Shown one piece after another: positions 39,034 to 47,288 of a stretch of DNA of 64,000 bases. The notes beneath the pieces were generated by a model. It was not told the DNA's origin. It ran no database searches and was given only the letters and a program-made list of their open reading frames with translations. The translations under genes and the position numbers were made by a program. This stretch comes from Paradevosia sp036499825 (GTDB lineage: Bacteria; Pseudomonadota; Alphaproteobacteria; Rhizobiales; Devosiaceae), in assembly GCA_036499825.1 (NCBI GenBank), contig DASYCZ010000045.1, positions 1-64,000 on the forward strand, given 5' to 3'. Within the stretch, counting starts at the first letter, position 1. Each line of letters begins with the position of its first letter.

Positions 39034-39714
39034 TTACTTGTTCTTGTCGCCAGCTTTTTCAGCGGCGGCTTCCTGGTCGACCTTGGCGCGCGGCGGCTTG
39101 CCTGCGATCAGATCCTTGGCCTGCTCGATCCATTCTTCGCGGGTGATACGACCCTTGAAGTTCAGTTCGCCGTCGATGCGCTCGACATCGGCTTCGGTGA
39201 AGTCGGCGATCTGCTGCAGCGAGGTAACGCCGAGCGCCGCCAGCTTCTTTTCAAGCGCGGGGCCGACGCCGCCGATCATCTTGACGTCGTCCTTGTAGCC
39301 GGCGGCGGCAGGGGCTGCAGCCTTGGCCGGAGCGGGAGCCTTGTCGGCGGACTTGGCAGCGGCGGGCGCGGCCTCAGTCTTGGCCTTGGCGGCAGCGGCC
39401 GGCTTGGCGCCGCCGGTCAGGATCTCGGTGATCCGGACGGTCGACAGCAGCTGGCGATGGCCGTTGCGGCGGCGATAATTGTGCCGACGGTTCTTCTTGA
39501 AGATGATGACCGTCTTCTGCTTCTTGGTCTCGACGAACTCGGCAGCGACCAGGGCGCCTTCCACGAGTGGCGAGCCCACGGTGTCGCCCACCATCAGCAC
39601 CTGGTCGAAGGTGATGATGTCGCCGACTTCGGCTTCGAGCTTTTCGATCTTCAATACGTCATTGGCGGCAACTTTATATTGCTTGCCGCCAGTCTTGATG
39701 ACTGCGAACGTCAT
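39034..39714 (-). CDS. rplU: 50S ribosomal protein L21 with helix-hairpin-helix extension
   Basis: Large-subunit protein that binds 23S rRNA. Residues 1-102 are a complete L21: MTFAVIKTGGKQYKV at the start and KKNRRHNYRRRNGHRQ near the end. An Ala/Lys/Pro-rich linker (about 103-155) follows. The C-terminal 70 residues contain KMIGGVGPALEKKLAALGV, a helix-hairpin-helix DNA/RNA-binding motif, and KGRITREEWIEQA. The total of 226 residues is double the bacterial norm, but such extended L21 is known in Hyphomicrobiales. It is transcribed with rpmA. Confidence 0.96.
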   Translation of the reverse strand: MTFAVIKTGGKQYKVAANDVLKIEKLEAEVGDIITFDQVLMVGDTVGSPLVEGALVAAEFVETKKQKTVIIFKKNRRHNYRRRNGHRQLLSTVRITEILTGGAKPAAAAKAKTEAAPAAAKSADKAPAPAKAAAPAAAGYKDDVKMIGGVGPALEKKLAALGVTSLQQIADFTEADVERIDGELNFKGRITREEWIEQAKDLIAGKPPRAKVDQEAAAEKAGDKNK

Positions 39715-39805
39715 ATGCTTCGCCGGCAGCGTTTATCGCTCCGGTCCCTTGTGCGCGCTTTGCGGCGCCGCAGGCATTTGCCTATCCTGCGGACTTGCGG
39801 GTCAT

Positions 39806-39823
39806 GGCCGGAAACATCCGGCC
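39806..39823. other. Short hairpin in the rplU upstream region
   Basis: A perfect GGCCGGA-AACA-TCCGGCC hairpin lies about 90 bases upstream of rplU and 120 bases past the stop of the hydrolase gene at 39947. No T-tract follows. It could be a leader structure of the ribosomal-protein mRNA or a weak transcription end; the sequence does not decide. Confidence 0.35.
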
Positions 39824-39946
39824 GGCGGCCTCAAGCAGCGGTTGATCAACAATAGACTGCGCACCGGCAAGCCGGCACGCAATTCAAGCGGCGCTTATCG
39901 TGGGAAAGCGGCCTGGAGTCAAGCCAATCCTTGACGGAAAGCCCGC

Positions 39947-40633
39947 TCAGTCCTTGGCATACCAGTCGCGCTGGCGCACTTCGATGCCGACCTCGCCCTT
40001 GAGCGCTTCGGCGAAAACCTTCTCTTCGCCGCCGTCGAGATAATGAAAGGGATAAACGATCCTGGGCCGGAAAATCCTGGTGGCATCCGCCGCCTGCTTG
40101 CCCGTCATGGTGTAGGGCAGGTTCATGGGCAGGAAGGCGACGTCGATATCCTTGAGCGCCAGCATTTCGGGCACGTCCTCGGTATCGCCCGAAACATAGA
40201 GGCGCTTGCCGCCGAGGCTCAAGATATAGCCGTTGCCGACACCCTTGGGGTGGAACTTCTGCCGCTCCTCGGCAAGGTTGTGAGCAGGGATGGCTTCGAT
40301 ACGAAGGCCCTTGAAAGTCTGGGTTTCCCCCTGGGCGATAACGGTCGAGCGGGCCGCAAGATCGCCCTGCAGCTGGCTGAGCGCAAGCTTGGCGCCGATG
40401 ATCGCCGTATCGGCAGCGACGAGCGCCGCCAGGGTTTCGGCATTGAGGTGATCGCCATGCTCGTGGGTGATGAGGATGAGGTCGGGCCGAGGTAGCGCCT
40501 TGTAGAGGTCGGGGTTGCCGACCGGGTCGCAATAGACCGTCAGCGTGCCGAAACGCAGCACCAGGCTGGCGTGGTTGATCGGCTGGATGACGATATCGCC
40601 ATCCGGCGTCTTCACAGTATCGCTTTGAATCAT
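39947..40633 (-). CDS. Metallo-beta-lactamase-fold metal-dependent hydrolase, cytosolic
   Basis: A 228-residue protein of the UlaG/RomA-like metallo-beta-lactamase superfamily. The zinc motif THEHGDH has H57, H59, D61 and H62. Further metal-ligand candidates lie in IPAHN and SGDTED, and FPFHYLDGGEEK-type sequence (here YPFHYLDGGEEK) closes the domain. No signal peptide. It is a paralogue of the exported protein encoded next to it (40701-41453), sharing the QPINHASL/HPVNHASL start, KFHPKGVGNGY and LPMNLPYTMT segments. The substrate is unknown. Confidence 0.88.
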   Translation of the reverse strand: MIQSDTVKTPDGDIVIQPINHASLVLRFGTLTVYCDPVGNPDLYKALPRPDLILITHEHGDHLNAETLAALVAADTAIIGAKLALSQLQGDLAARSTVIAQGETQTFKGLRIEAIPAHNLAEERQKFHPKGVGNGYILSLGGKRLYVSGDTEDVPEMLALKDIDVAFLPMNLPYTMTGKQAADATRIFRPRIVYPFHYLDGGEEKVFAEALKGEVGIEVRQRDWYAKD

Positions 40634-40700
40634 AAACTTCGTTCCTGAACGATGCCGTCTCTAGTGGACGGCCTGGTGGATTGCAGCCGGTTCATACACC

Positions 40701-41453
40701 TCAGGCGTACCAGTCGACCAGCCGCACTTCCGCCGCATCTCCAACGAGATCGGCGAATTTTTTCGGATCGCTGCCCATGTAGTGGTAGGGGTAGACGATC
40801 TTGGGTTTGAAGGCCTTCACGGCGTCGGCGGCCTGCGCTTCCGTCATGGTGTAGGGCAGGTTCATGGGTAGGAAGGCAACGTCGATGCCGGTCAGCGCGC
40901 GCATTTCCGGCGTATCCTCGGTGTCGCCCGCCACATAGACATGCTTGTCGCCCAAAGTCAGCACATAGCCATTGCCGACGCCCTGCGGATGGAATTTCAA
41001 GCGGTCGGGGGTGATGTTATAGGCCGCCACCGCAGTCACTGGGAGGCCATTGACCGCGCCGCTCTGGCCATTGGCCATGAGGGTGGCTTTAGCCTTCATT
41101 TCGGCCGGGAGCCCATCGATCACGGCTTGCGGCGCGATGAGGGACACGCCATCGGCGACCAGCGCGGTGAGCGTGGGCACGTCGAAATGATCGCCATGCG
41201 GATGGGTGATGAGGATGGCAGTCGGCTTGGGGAGGCCCGCATAGAGCGCCGGGCCGCCCACCGGGTCGAAATACAGCACCTGGTCGCCGAAGCCGACATA
41301 AAGGCTCGCATGGTTGACCGGATGGATGGTGGCATCGCCGCCGGAGGTGGCGAGCGTGTCGCCCTTGGCCTGGGCGAACGCGATGGGCATGGGAAGCAAA
41401 GTGAGGATGGGCAGAGCGGCAAGGCCGCTGACGACGAGACGACGTGTCGGCAT
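40701..41453 (-). CDS. Metallo-beta-lactamase-fold hydrolase, exported
   Basis: A 250-residue paralogue of the previous gene with an N-terminal signal peptide MPTRRLVVSGLAALPILTL...AFAQ. The twin arginines suggest Tat export, which suits a protein folded with metal. The metal motif is THPHGDHFD, and AGDTEDTPEM follows. The start at 41453 has a near-perfect AGAGGAGA 7 bases upstream; the longer frame to 41525 is rejected. It precedes its cytosolic paralogue by 67 bases on the same strand. Confidence 0.87.
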   Translation of the reverse strand: MPTRRLVVSGLAALPILTLLPMPIAFAQAKGDTLATSGGDATIHPVNHASLYVGFGDQVLYFDPVGGPALYAGLPKPTAILITHPHGDHFDVPTLTALVADGVSLIAPQAVIDGLPAEMKAKATLMANGQSGAVNGLPVTAVAAYNITPDRLKFHPQGVGNGYVLTLGDKHVYVAGDTEDTPEMRALTGIDVAFLPMNLPYTMTEAQAADAVKAFKPKIVYPYHYMGSDPKKFADLVGDAAEVRLVDWYA

Positions 41454-41726
41454 GGCAGTCTCCTCTTGCAATGGAGGGGCACGGTCCGTCATCGAGGGGG
41501 ATGGATCAACCCGCCTCGCGGGCATTTGAACGGCGGGGCAGGGCGCGGTTTTCGGAACGCTCTAGGCGAGCGCGTCGCGCCGCCATGCGATGGCTAGAAC
41601 GAGCTGCCCTTGCCACTGGAAAGAAAAGGCTGCTGCGTCACCGGTTTGGGTGTTGCAGGCCGCCTGCGGCTATGCCATAAGCCCGGCCTTGTCGACCGTC
41701 CGCATTTATGCGGCTCAACACCTCGC

Positions 41727-41816
41727 GGAGAGATGGCTGAGCGGTTGAAAGCACCGCACTCGAAATGCGGCATAGGGGCAACTCTATCGGGGGTTCGAAT
41801 CCCTCTCTCTCCGCCA
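41727..41816 (+). tRNA. tRNA-Ser (anticodon CGA)
   Basis: A complete class II tRNA with encoded CCA. The acceptor stem GGAGAGA pairs with TCTCTCC. The anticodon arm CCGCA-CTCGAAA-TGCGG gives anticodon CGA, which reads UCG. A long variable arm follows (around TAGGGGCAACTCTA), and the T-arm has GGTTCGAATCC. The G discriminator and long variable arm fit serine. Confidence 0.96.
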
Positions 41817-42286
41817 CTATTCTTTTTAAGCTGCCGGATTCACAGTATTTATCTCTACTGTGATCGCAGTGCCCCACAGACCGACCGCGGAGAACGCAGA
41901 CTTTAAGGCGTTTTCTTAGCCAGACAGCCCCTGTGCTCCAGGTCGAGACGGCGATGCAGTTTCCGTGTCCAACGTGCGCATGGTGATCCACTCTTCCTTG
42001 CACGCACATCCACCGGCGGGCTCAGAACTCCAATCATTTAGAGTGGGGCGGTATCGAAGGTCTGAGCCTCTACTTCGGTAGCGTGCGAGGTTCGATCAGA
42101 TGACGGCCCAGCGAGATCAGCTCTTTGGGTCGACGATATGAACGAGCATAGCCAGCTCCCGCTTGGTGCGCTGGTTTCGCGGTTGGTTCGCGCCGCGCTT
42201 TGCAGACAACTCTTCACCCGTCGAGGGGCCCGCTGGCGAGGCCCCTGTACCGGAGTTCCTTACGCTCCACGCGGATGCCGCCCTAT
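41817..42286. other. Non-coding region between tRNA-Ser and sulfatase gene
   Basis: About 470 bases with no supportable gene and visibly lower GC at its left end. It contains a perfect hairpin CACAGTA-N8-TACTGTG (41841-41862) just after the tRNA, without a T-tract. One minus-strand frame (about 42117-42300) is open with protein-like composition, ending in KRELAMLVHIVDPKS, but has no start codon. It may be a gene remnant; I cannot name it. No integrase or attachment-site duplication was found. Confidence 0.6.
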
Positions 42287-43558
42287 TCAGAAGCGAGGAT
42301 CAAGCCGGAAATGTTCGGGCGGCCTCCAGTCAGGATCGAGCAGCGGATCGGCGGTCTGCTGCATCCAGGCGGTGAGGCGCCCATCTAGCGCCGCGACGAT
42401 TTCGGCAAAGACCGGATCGTCAATCAGGTTGATGCGCTCATCGGGATCGAGAACGACATTATAGAGGGCGCGGGCCGCTGGCGGCTTTTCGTTCCAGCCC
42501 TCGGCGACAAACAGGCTCTTGGCAGGGCTGGCATCGACATTGGCAAGGACGCGCCCCTCGGCACCATCGAAGCGCCGGACATAGCGCCATTCCGGCGTGC
42601 GCAGGGCGCGCATCGGTTCGGCCGCCGCATGGAGCGTCACTTCGGCGAAGACCTCGTCGCGGATGCTGTCAACCGCACCGTTGAGCAAGGGCATGAGGCT
42701 GACGCCGCTGAGCCAGGCCGGCCTCGGCAGCCCGGCCAGCTCCATGATGGTGGGGTAGACATCCAGCTGGGAGACCAGGGCATCGACGACCTTGCCGCCC
42801 GCGATGCCGTCAGGCCCGCGCAGCAGCAAGGCGACGCCAGTGCCGGCATCGGTGACATTGCACTTCATGTCGGGCCAGGGCAGGCCATGGTCGGTAGTGT
42901 AGATAACCAGGGTGTTTTCGGTACCGCCGGTTTCGTCCAGTGCCTCCAGGATGCGGCCGATGGCGTCGTCGGCGGCCCTGAGGCTGGCATGCAGCATCGC
43001 CGTATCGGCGCGGATTTCGGGGGTATCCGGAAACCCGGGCGGTACGGCGAGATAGCGCGGATCGTCTTGCGGGCCGGCCTCGGGATAGGCGCGGTGCGTC
43101 TCGAAAAAGCCGACGGACATGAAGAAGGGCTTGCCGCGATCACGATCGCGCAACCATTGCGCCGCGACCGGGGCAACATCGGCCGCCTGGTGCGAAGCGA
43201 CATGCGGCACCTCCCTGTAGCCCAGTTCGGCCAGCTCCTCGTAAGGCGCGACGTGCTGCAGGCCGACCTGCACGCCGATCCAGCCGGCATCGGCAAGCAC
43301 ATGGGCGAGATGTTGGCTGGGATCGTTGAGGCGGCTGCCGCGATGGACGAGGCCGATCATGCCGTTTTCATGCGGGTAATTGCCGGTGAGCAGCGCGGCG
43401 CGGCTCGGACTGCAGGTGGGTGCGGCCGAGAACGCCTGCCGGAACATGACGCCCTCACGCGCCAGGCGGTCGAGATTGGGAGTGGGAACGGCATGGCCGT
43501 AAGGCGAGATATAGCGGCCGGTGTCGTGGGTGTTGAGATAAAGGACGTTCAACGGCAC
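42287..43558 (-). CDS. Sulfatase
   Basis: A 423-residue type I sulfatase, an alkaline-phosphatase-superfamily enzyme that cleaves sulfate esters. The maturation motif CSPSRAALLTG places the formylglycine-forming Cys at residue 49. Further features are NLDRLAREG, YTTDHGLPWPDMK, the metal-binding DHG, and WLSGVSLMPLL. No signal peptide is visible, so it would act in the cytosol or leave by another route. The start is GTG 43558 with GGAGG upstream. It lies 68 bases downstream of a sugar-type binding-protein gene on the same strand, suggesting uptake and desulfation of a sulfated compound. Confidence 0.92.
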   Translation of the reverse strand: MPLNVLYLNTHDTGRYISPYGHAVPTPNLDRLAREGVMFRQAFSAAPTCSPSRAALLTGNYPHENGMIGLVHRGSRLNDPSQHLAHVLADAGWIGVQVGLQHVAPYEELAELGYREVPHVASHQAADVAPVAAQWLRDRDRGKPFFMSVGFFETHRAYPEAGPQDDPRYLAVPPGFPDTPEIRADTAMLHASLRAADDAIGRILEALDETGGTENTLVIYTTDHGLPWPDMKCNVTDAGTGVALLLRGPDGIAGGKVVDALVSQLDVYPTIMELAGLPRPAWLSGVSLMPLLNGAVDSIRDEVFAEVTLHAAAEPMRALRTPEWRYVRRFDGAEGRVLANVDASPAKSLFVAEGWNEKPPAARALYNVVLDPDERINLIDDPVFAEIVAALDGRLTAWMQQTADPLLDPDWRPPEHFRLDPRF

Positions 43559-43626
43559 GGATAGAAGCCTCCGAGACAGGGAAAGGAGGGCAGCCTGCCG
43601 CCCTCCGGAAGGAATCGTCAGCCGCG

Positions 43627-44910
43627 TCAGGCGGCGCGGCGCAGCACGTCGTTGGCCGAGGTGATGAACTTGCTCGCCGCATCCTCGGGTGAGCTGACGC
43701 CGAAGGCGGCTTCCTGAGCGGTGGCCGGCAGGATCGACTCGTTGATCTCGCCGCCACCCGCCGGCGAGGTCGGCGGCGGATTGACGAGCAAGGGGCCGAG
43801 CCCGGCGACATAATCGAGCGCCATGCGGCTCTGCTCGTCGAGCAGGGGCGCAAGGGCAGCGCGCACCTTGGCCGAACAGGGAATGCCGCGCTCGGCCAGC
43901 AGGATCTTGTTAGCCTCGACGTCATCGACGAAGTAGCTGATGAACTTCACGGCCTCTTCTTTGTTGGGGGAGGTGCCGCTGGCGGAAAAGAACATGGCTG
44001 CGCGACGGTATTGGCCGCCGGGCGCATCGGTTGAGATGCGGGGCAGATTGGTGAGGGCGAGCTTGGTATCGGTGAGCTTTTGCACGCCGACCAGTTCGTT
44101 TGAGAACTTGACCTGCATGGCCGCCTTGCCGGTGACGACGCCGCTGGTTTCAAGGGACGTATCGAGCGCCTGTTCGTCGGCCGAAAGGCAGATGCCGGCA
44201 TCGCGCAGGCCCGCCCAGAGCGTCAGCCACTTGGTGAGGTCATCGACATCGAAGGCAAGCTTGCCGTCGGCGGTATAGAGCGCCTTGCCCCGCTGGATCA
44301 AAAAGTTTTCAAGCGCGGCCCAGTTGCCCGAAAAATCGCTGATGACGCGCATGCCGACATCCTTGCTCTTGAAAGCATCGGCCATCGCCTTGAGGTCATC
44401 GAAGGTCGTCGACTGGCCGGGCAGCTGAACGCCCGCCTTGGCCAGCGCCTCGGTGTTAACCACCATGCCGAGGGCATTGGCGCCCAGGCTGATTGCATAG
44501 AGCTTGCCATCGACCTTGCCGGCCTCGATCTGGTCTTTGTCAAAATCGGAAAGATCCAGGGCGTTGCCGATGAATTCGTCGAGCGAAGCGATCGAACCGC
44601 GATGGGCATATTCGGCGACATAGCGGCCGGCGCCATCCATGTTGATGACGTCAGGAGCGTTGCCGCCCGCCGTCTGCGTCGCCAACTTGGTCCAGTAGTC
44701 GCCGAAGGCGAGGGATTCGCCATCAATAGTGACGCCATTGGCCTTTTCGTAGGCGTCGGCGACGGCAAAGGTGCGATCAGCGCGGTCCTTGCTGCCCCAG
44801 AAGATCAGGCGCAGGCGATTCTCTTGCGCGAAGGCTGGACGCAGGCTCGCCGTTGCGGCCAAAGCCGTACCCGCCAAAAGAAGTTGGCGTCTGCCGATGA
44901 TGAAGGTCAC
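43627..44910 (-). CDS. ABC transporter substrate-binding protein, sugar type (family 1)
   Basis: A 427-residue periplasmic binding protein. The signal peptide MTFIIGRRQLLLAGTALAAT...AFAQ has a twin-arginine character. The mature part follows the SBP family 1 pattern (RLIFWGSKDRADRT, then ANGVTIDGESLAFGDYWTKL, and NKEEAVKFISYFVDD near the C-terminus). The start is GTG 44910 with GGGAGAGGA upstream. No permease or ATPase gene is adjacent, so it relies on components encoded elsewhere or is a remnant of a larger locus. A 16-base palindrome lies directly upstream. Confidence 0.9.
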   Translation of the reverse strand: MTFIIGRRQLLLAGTALAATASLRPAFAQENRLRLIFWGSKDRADRTFAVADAYEKANGVTIDGESLAFGDYWTKLATQTAGGNAPDVINMDGAGRYVAEYAHRGSIASLDEFIGNALDLSDFDKDQIEAGKVDGKLYAISLGANALGMVVNTEALAKAGVQLPGQSTTFDDLKAMADAFKSKDVGMRVISDFSGNWAALENFLIQRGKALYTADGKLAFDVDDLTKWLTLWAGLRDAGICLSADEQALDTSLETSGVVTGKAAMQVKFSNELVGVQKLTDTKLALTNLPRISTDAPGGQYRRAAMFFSASGTSPNKEEAVKFISYFVDDVEANKILLAERGIPCSAKVRAALAPLLDEQSRMALDYVAGLGPLLVNPPPTSPAGGGEINESILPATAQEAAFGVSSPEDAASKFITSANDVLRRAA

Positions 44911-45235
44911 AAATCCTCTCCCTTGTTGTAACCGAATGGTTACTTATTCTGTAATCTGGTGGCCGGCGTGTCAATTTTGTTGCGATCATGGAGTGGCTTT
45001 TCGGCGCGAAACGCCCACCACTTCGGCGCCGGCATACGCCAAAATCGCTGCGATCGAATGTTGCCGTAAACGGGGCCACGCGACGCTCTGGTGTCACATC
45101 TCTCTCGCGTCCGTGCTAGCGACTCCCCCTGTATCGGTACCGATCAGGGAATCTCGGCCCGCCGGGGAGGCAACAGGCGTTGATTAGGTCCTCGATAAAT
45201 GATGAGCTCTATACCCTGCACCACCGCGCCGCGCC
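44911..45235. other. Intergenic region upstream of the sugar-type binding-protein gene
   Basis: A 325-base gap between the binding-protein gene and the histidine kinase gene, both on the minus strand. It contains the GTAACC palindrome at 44928-44943 next to an AT-rich segment (TACTTATTCTGTAATC), the likely promoter region. A second small CGGTACCG palindrome lies near 45134-45141. No open frame is convincing. Confidence 0.6.
44928..44943. promoter_or_regulatory. Candidate operator GTAACC-GAAT-GGTTAC
   Basis: A perfect 6-base inverted repeat with a 4-base spacer lies 18 bases upstream of the GTG start of the sugar-type binding-protein gene, just before its ribosome binding site, with AT-rich promoter-like sequence on its far side. 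Its size and spacing suit LacI-, TetR- or ROK-type repressors. No regulator gene lies next to it. Confidence 0.5.
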
Positions 45236-46354
45236 CTATCGGGCCAGCGGCATCGTGAAGGTGAAACGTGTTGCCTCAAGGTCGGAGACCACGTCGATCC
45301 GGCCGCCATGGGCGCGGGCGATTTCCGATGCGATGTAAAGACCGAGACCCAAGCCCTGCAGGCTGGCGCGAACGTCACCCCGATAAAAGGGCTGGAACAA
45401 ATGCGCCATCAGCTCGGGCGGAATCGGTTCACCGCCATTGGCGACGCTGAGGGTGAATACATCGCCACTGGTTTGGGCCGTCACGGAGATCGGGATCTCC
45501 TCGGCGCCGTGCGTTACGGCATTACCCAAAAGATTTGAAAACATCTGGGCGATGCGGGCATGATCCACGCCAACCGGAGTTTCCAGTTCCAGGCGGATTT
45601 CGAACTTCCGGTCGGGTACATTGGTTCGGATTTCATCGATCACCTGGATCAAGGTGGGCGCCAGCGGACGGGCGGCATCGATCTGCAGTTGAATGCCGCC
45701 GCCAAGCCTTGCGCGCGCCAGATCGAGAATGTTGTCGATCAGCCCCTGCATGCGTTGCGTGCTGTTTTTCATCAGCCGCAGGACGCGCGGCGTCCGCTCG
45801 GTCCAGCCTTCGCGCAGCAGCACATTGGCGCCACTGTCGATGGCCGCCAGCGGATTGCGCAGATCATGCCCCAGTACGGCGATGAATTGTTCCCGGACTT
45901 CGCCCATCTGCACGGCTTCGGCGATGCGGGTCTCAAGCGTGGCGTTGAGCTCCTGCACCTGTTTTTTGGCGTCGACGAGGTCACGCTCGTACTGGCGGCG
46001 CTGCGGCGCCTTGAACAGGGCAATGCGCGTGAACAGCAGGCGCCCATCTTCGTCGTGTTTCTCGGTGGCATTGGCGATCACCGGAAGCCGCCCGCCAGTC
46101 GGGATGACGAAATCCAGCGCAACTTCGTGAAAGAAGCCCTGCATGCGCAATAGTGGCGCGAAGTGGGTTTCGTAGAACATGCGGCCAGCGACGTTCAGCA
46201 GGTCCAGAAAGCGTTTGCCGAGCAGGTCTTCGGCGCGCATTCCCAGCCAGTCGCAGAGCGTCCGGTTGACCCTCACGATACGGCCGTCAGGCGCTAGCGA
46301 GAGGTGACCGCAGGGCGCGTTTTCATAAATGTCCTCGAGATCGAGGTCGCCCAT
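45236..46354 (-). CDS. PAS-domain sensor histidine kinase, partner of RsbQ-like hydrolase
   Basis: A 372-residue soluble histidine kinase. The PAS domain (about 1-120) has IYENAPCGHLSLAPDGRIV, then GRMFYETHFAPLLRMQG, a segment typical of PAS domains linked to RsbP-like proteins. A coiled-coil linker (120-155) precedes the HisKA domain, with the phospho-acceptor H163 in GHDLRNPLAA. The HATPase domain shows N-box SNLLGNAVTH and the GLGLGLYIA G-box. There is no receiver domain and no response regulator nearby. Its ATG follows the stop of the RsbQ-like gene without any spacing (TGA then ATG), so the two are translationally linked. Confidence 0.9.
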   Translation of the reverse strand: MGDLDLEDIYENAPCGHLSLAPDGRIVRVNRTLCDWLGMRAEDLLGKRFLDLLNVAGRMFYETHFAPLLRMQGFFHEVALDFVIPTGGRLPVIANATEKHDEDGRLLFTRIALFKAPQRRQYERDLVDAKKQVQELNATLETRIAEAVQMGEVREQFIAVLGHDLRNPLAAIDSGANVLLREGWTERTPRVLRLMKNSTQRMQGLIDNILDLARARLGGGIQLQIDAARPLAPTLIQVIDEIRTNVPDRKFEIRLELETPVGVDHARIAQMFSNLLGNAVTHGAEEIPISVTAQTSGDVFTLSVANGGEPIPPELMAHLFQPFYRGDVRASLQGLGLGLYIASEIARAHGGRIDVVSDLEATRFTFTMPLAR

Positions 46355-47143
46355 TCAGATAAAGGCCCGCATTGCGGTAATGACCGCCTCCGGGGCGCTC
46401 AGATTAGGGCAGTGCCCGGTGGCATCGAGGGTCACCAACCTGCTCCCAGCAATATTGGCGTGCACATAATCGCCAACCTGCTCGGAAGCGATGATGTCTT
46501 CCCGGCATTGCAGAATGAGCGTGGGAAGCGCCACGCGCGCCAAATCTTCCCTGTTGTCCGAGGTGAAGGTCACGCGGGCGAAGGCCTTGGCGATTTCCGG
46601 ATCCGTGCGGCAGAAGCTGTTCGTCAGCTCCTCACCGAGTTCGGGCCGTTCCGGATTGCCCATGATTGCGGGCGCCATGGCGGTGGACCAACCGAGATGG
46701 TTGTCGTCGAGGCCTGCCAGCAGTTCTTCGATCTGCTCCCGGCTGAAGCCGCCATGATAGTCGCCGTCATCTATATAGCGGGCAGATGGCCCGATCAGCA
46801 CCAGCCGGCCAAACAGGTCCGGGTCCTTCAACGACGCCAGTATGCCGATCATGGCGCTGACGGAATGCCCGACGAAGACCGCATCCCGCAGGCCGAGTTC
46901 CCGACCGATTTCGACGATGTCGTCGGCGTAACCCGACAGGCTGGAATACTTGGCGAAGTCGTAGGCGGAAAGATCGGAGGCGCCGGCGCCGACGTGATCG
47001 AACAGCACCGTGCGGAAGTTCTTTTCGAAGGCGGGGGCGACGAACCGCCACATGTTTTGATCGCAGCCGAAACCATGGGCGAACATTATGGCCCGTTCAC
47101 CCGATCCTCGATCGAGGACGTTATTACGCTGCAATACGGACAT
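46355..47143 (-). CDS. RsbQ-like alpha/beta hydrolase
   Basis: A 262-residue alpha/beta hydrolase of the RsbQ/KAI2/D14 type. It starts MSVLQRNNVLDRGSGERAIM. The oxyanion region is FAHGFGCDQNMWR and the nucleophile elbow is GHSVSAM with S94. The acid is D216 in CREDIIA and the histidine is H244 in DATGHCPNLS; these positions match B. subtilis RsbQ almost exactly. RsbQ perceives a small hydrophobic ligand and activates a PAS-containing partner in the stress response. Here the downstream partner is a PAS histidine kinase instead of a PP2C phosphatase. It is transcribed first in the pair. Confidence 0.92.
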   Translation of the reverse strand: MSVLQRNNVLDRGSGERAIMFAHGFGCDQNMWRFVAPAFEKNFRTVLFDHVGAGASDLSAYDFAKYSSLSGYADDIVEIGRELGLRDAVFVGHSVSAMIGILASLKDPDLFGRLVLIGPSARYIDDGDYHGGFSREQIEELLAGLDDNHLGWSTAMAPAIMGNPERPELGEELTNSFCRTDPEIAKAFARVTFTSDNREDLARVALPTLILQCREDIIASEQVGDYVHANIAGSRLVTLDATGHCPNLSAPEAVITAMRAFI

Positions 47144-47288
47144 CGCGTTCGCCGAGGCGTGAAAAGTTCAGCACAGATATCACAGCGCGACCGCTCCGGG
47201 AACCGGTGAAGCCGGTAGGCCGGAGTGGGGCGCCATCGTGACTTTGCGCCGCCTTCCAGACCTGCCCATCTGGCGCGGTCTGTGCTAG

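Noticed and set aside
41610..41906. A 98-codon plus-strand frame across tRNA-Ser
   Set aside because: It runs through the complete tRNA gene and has no protein motif.
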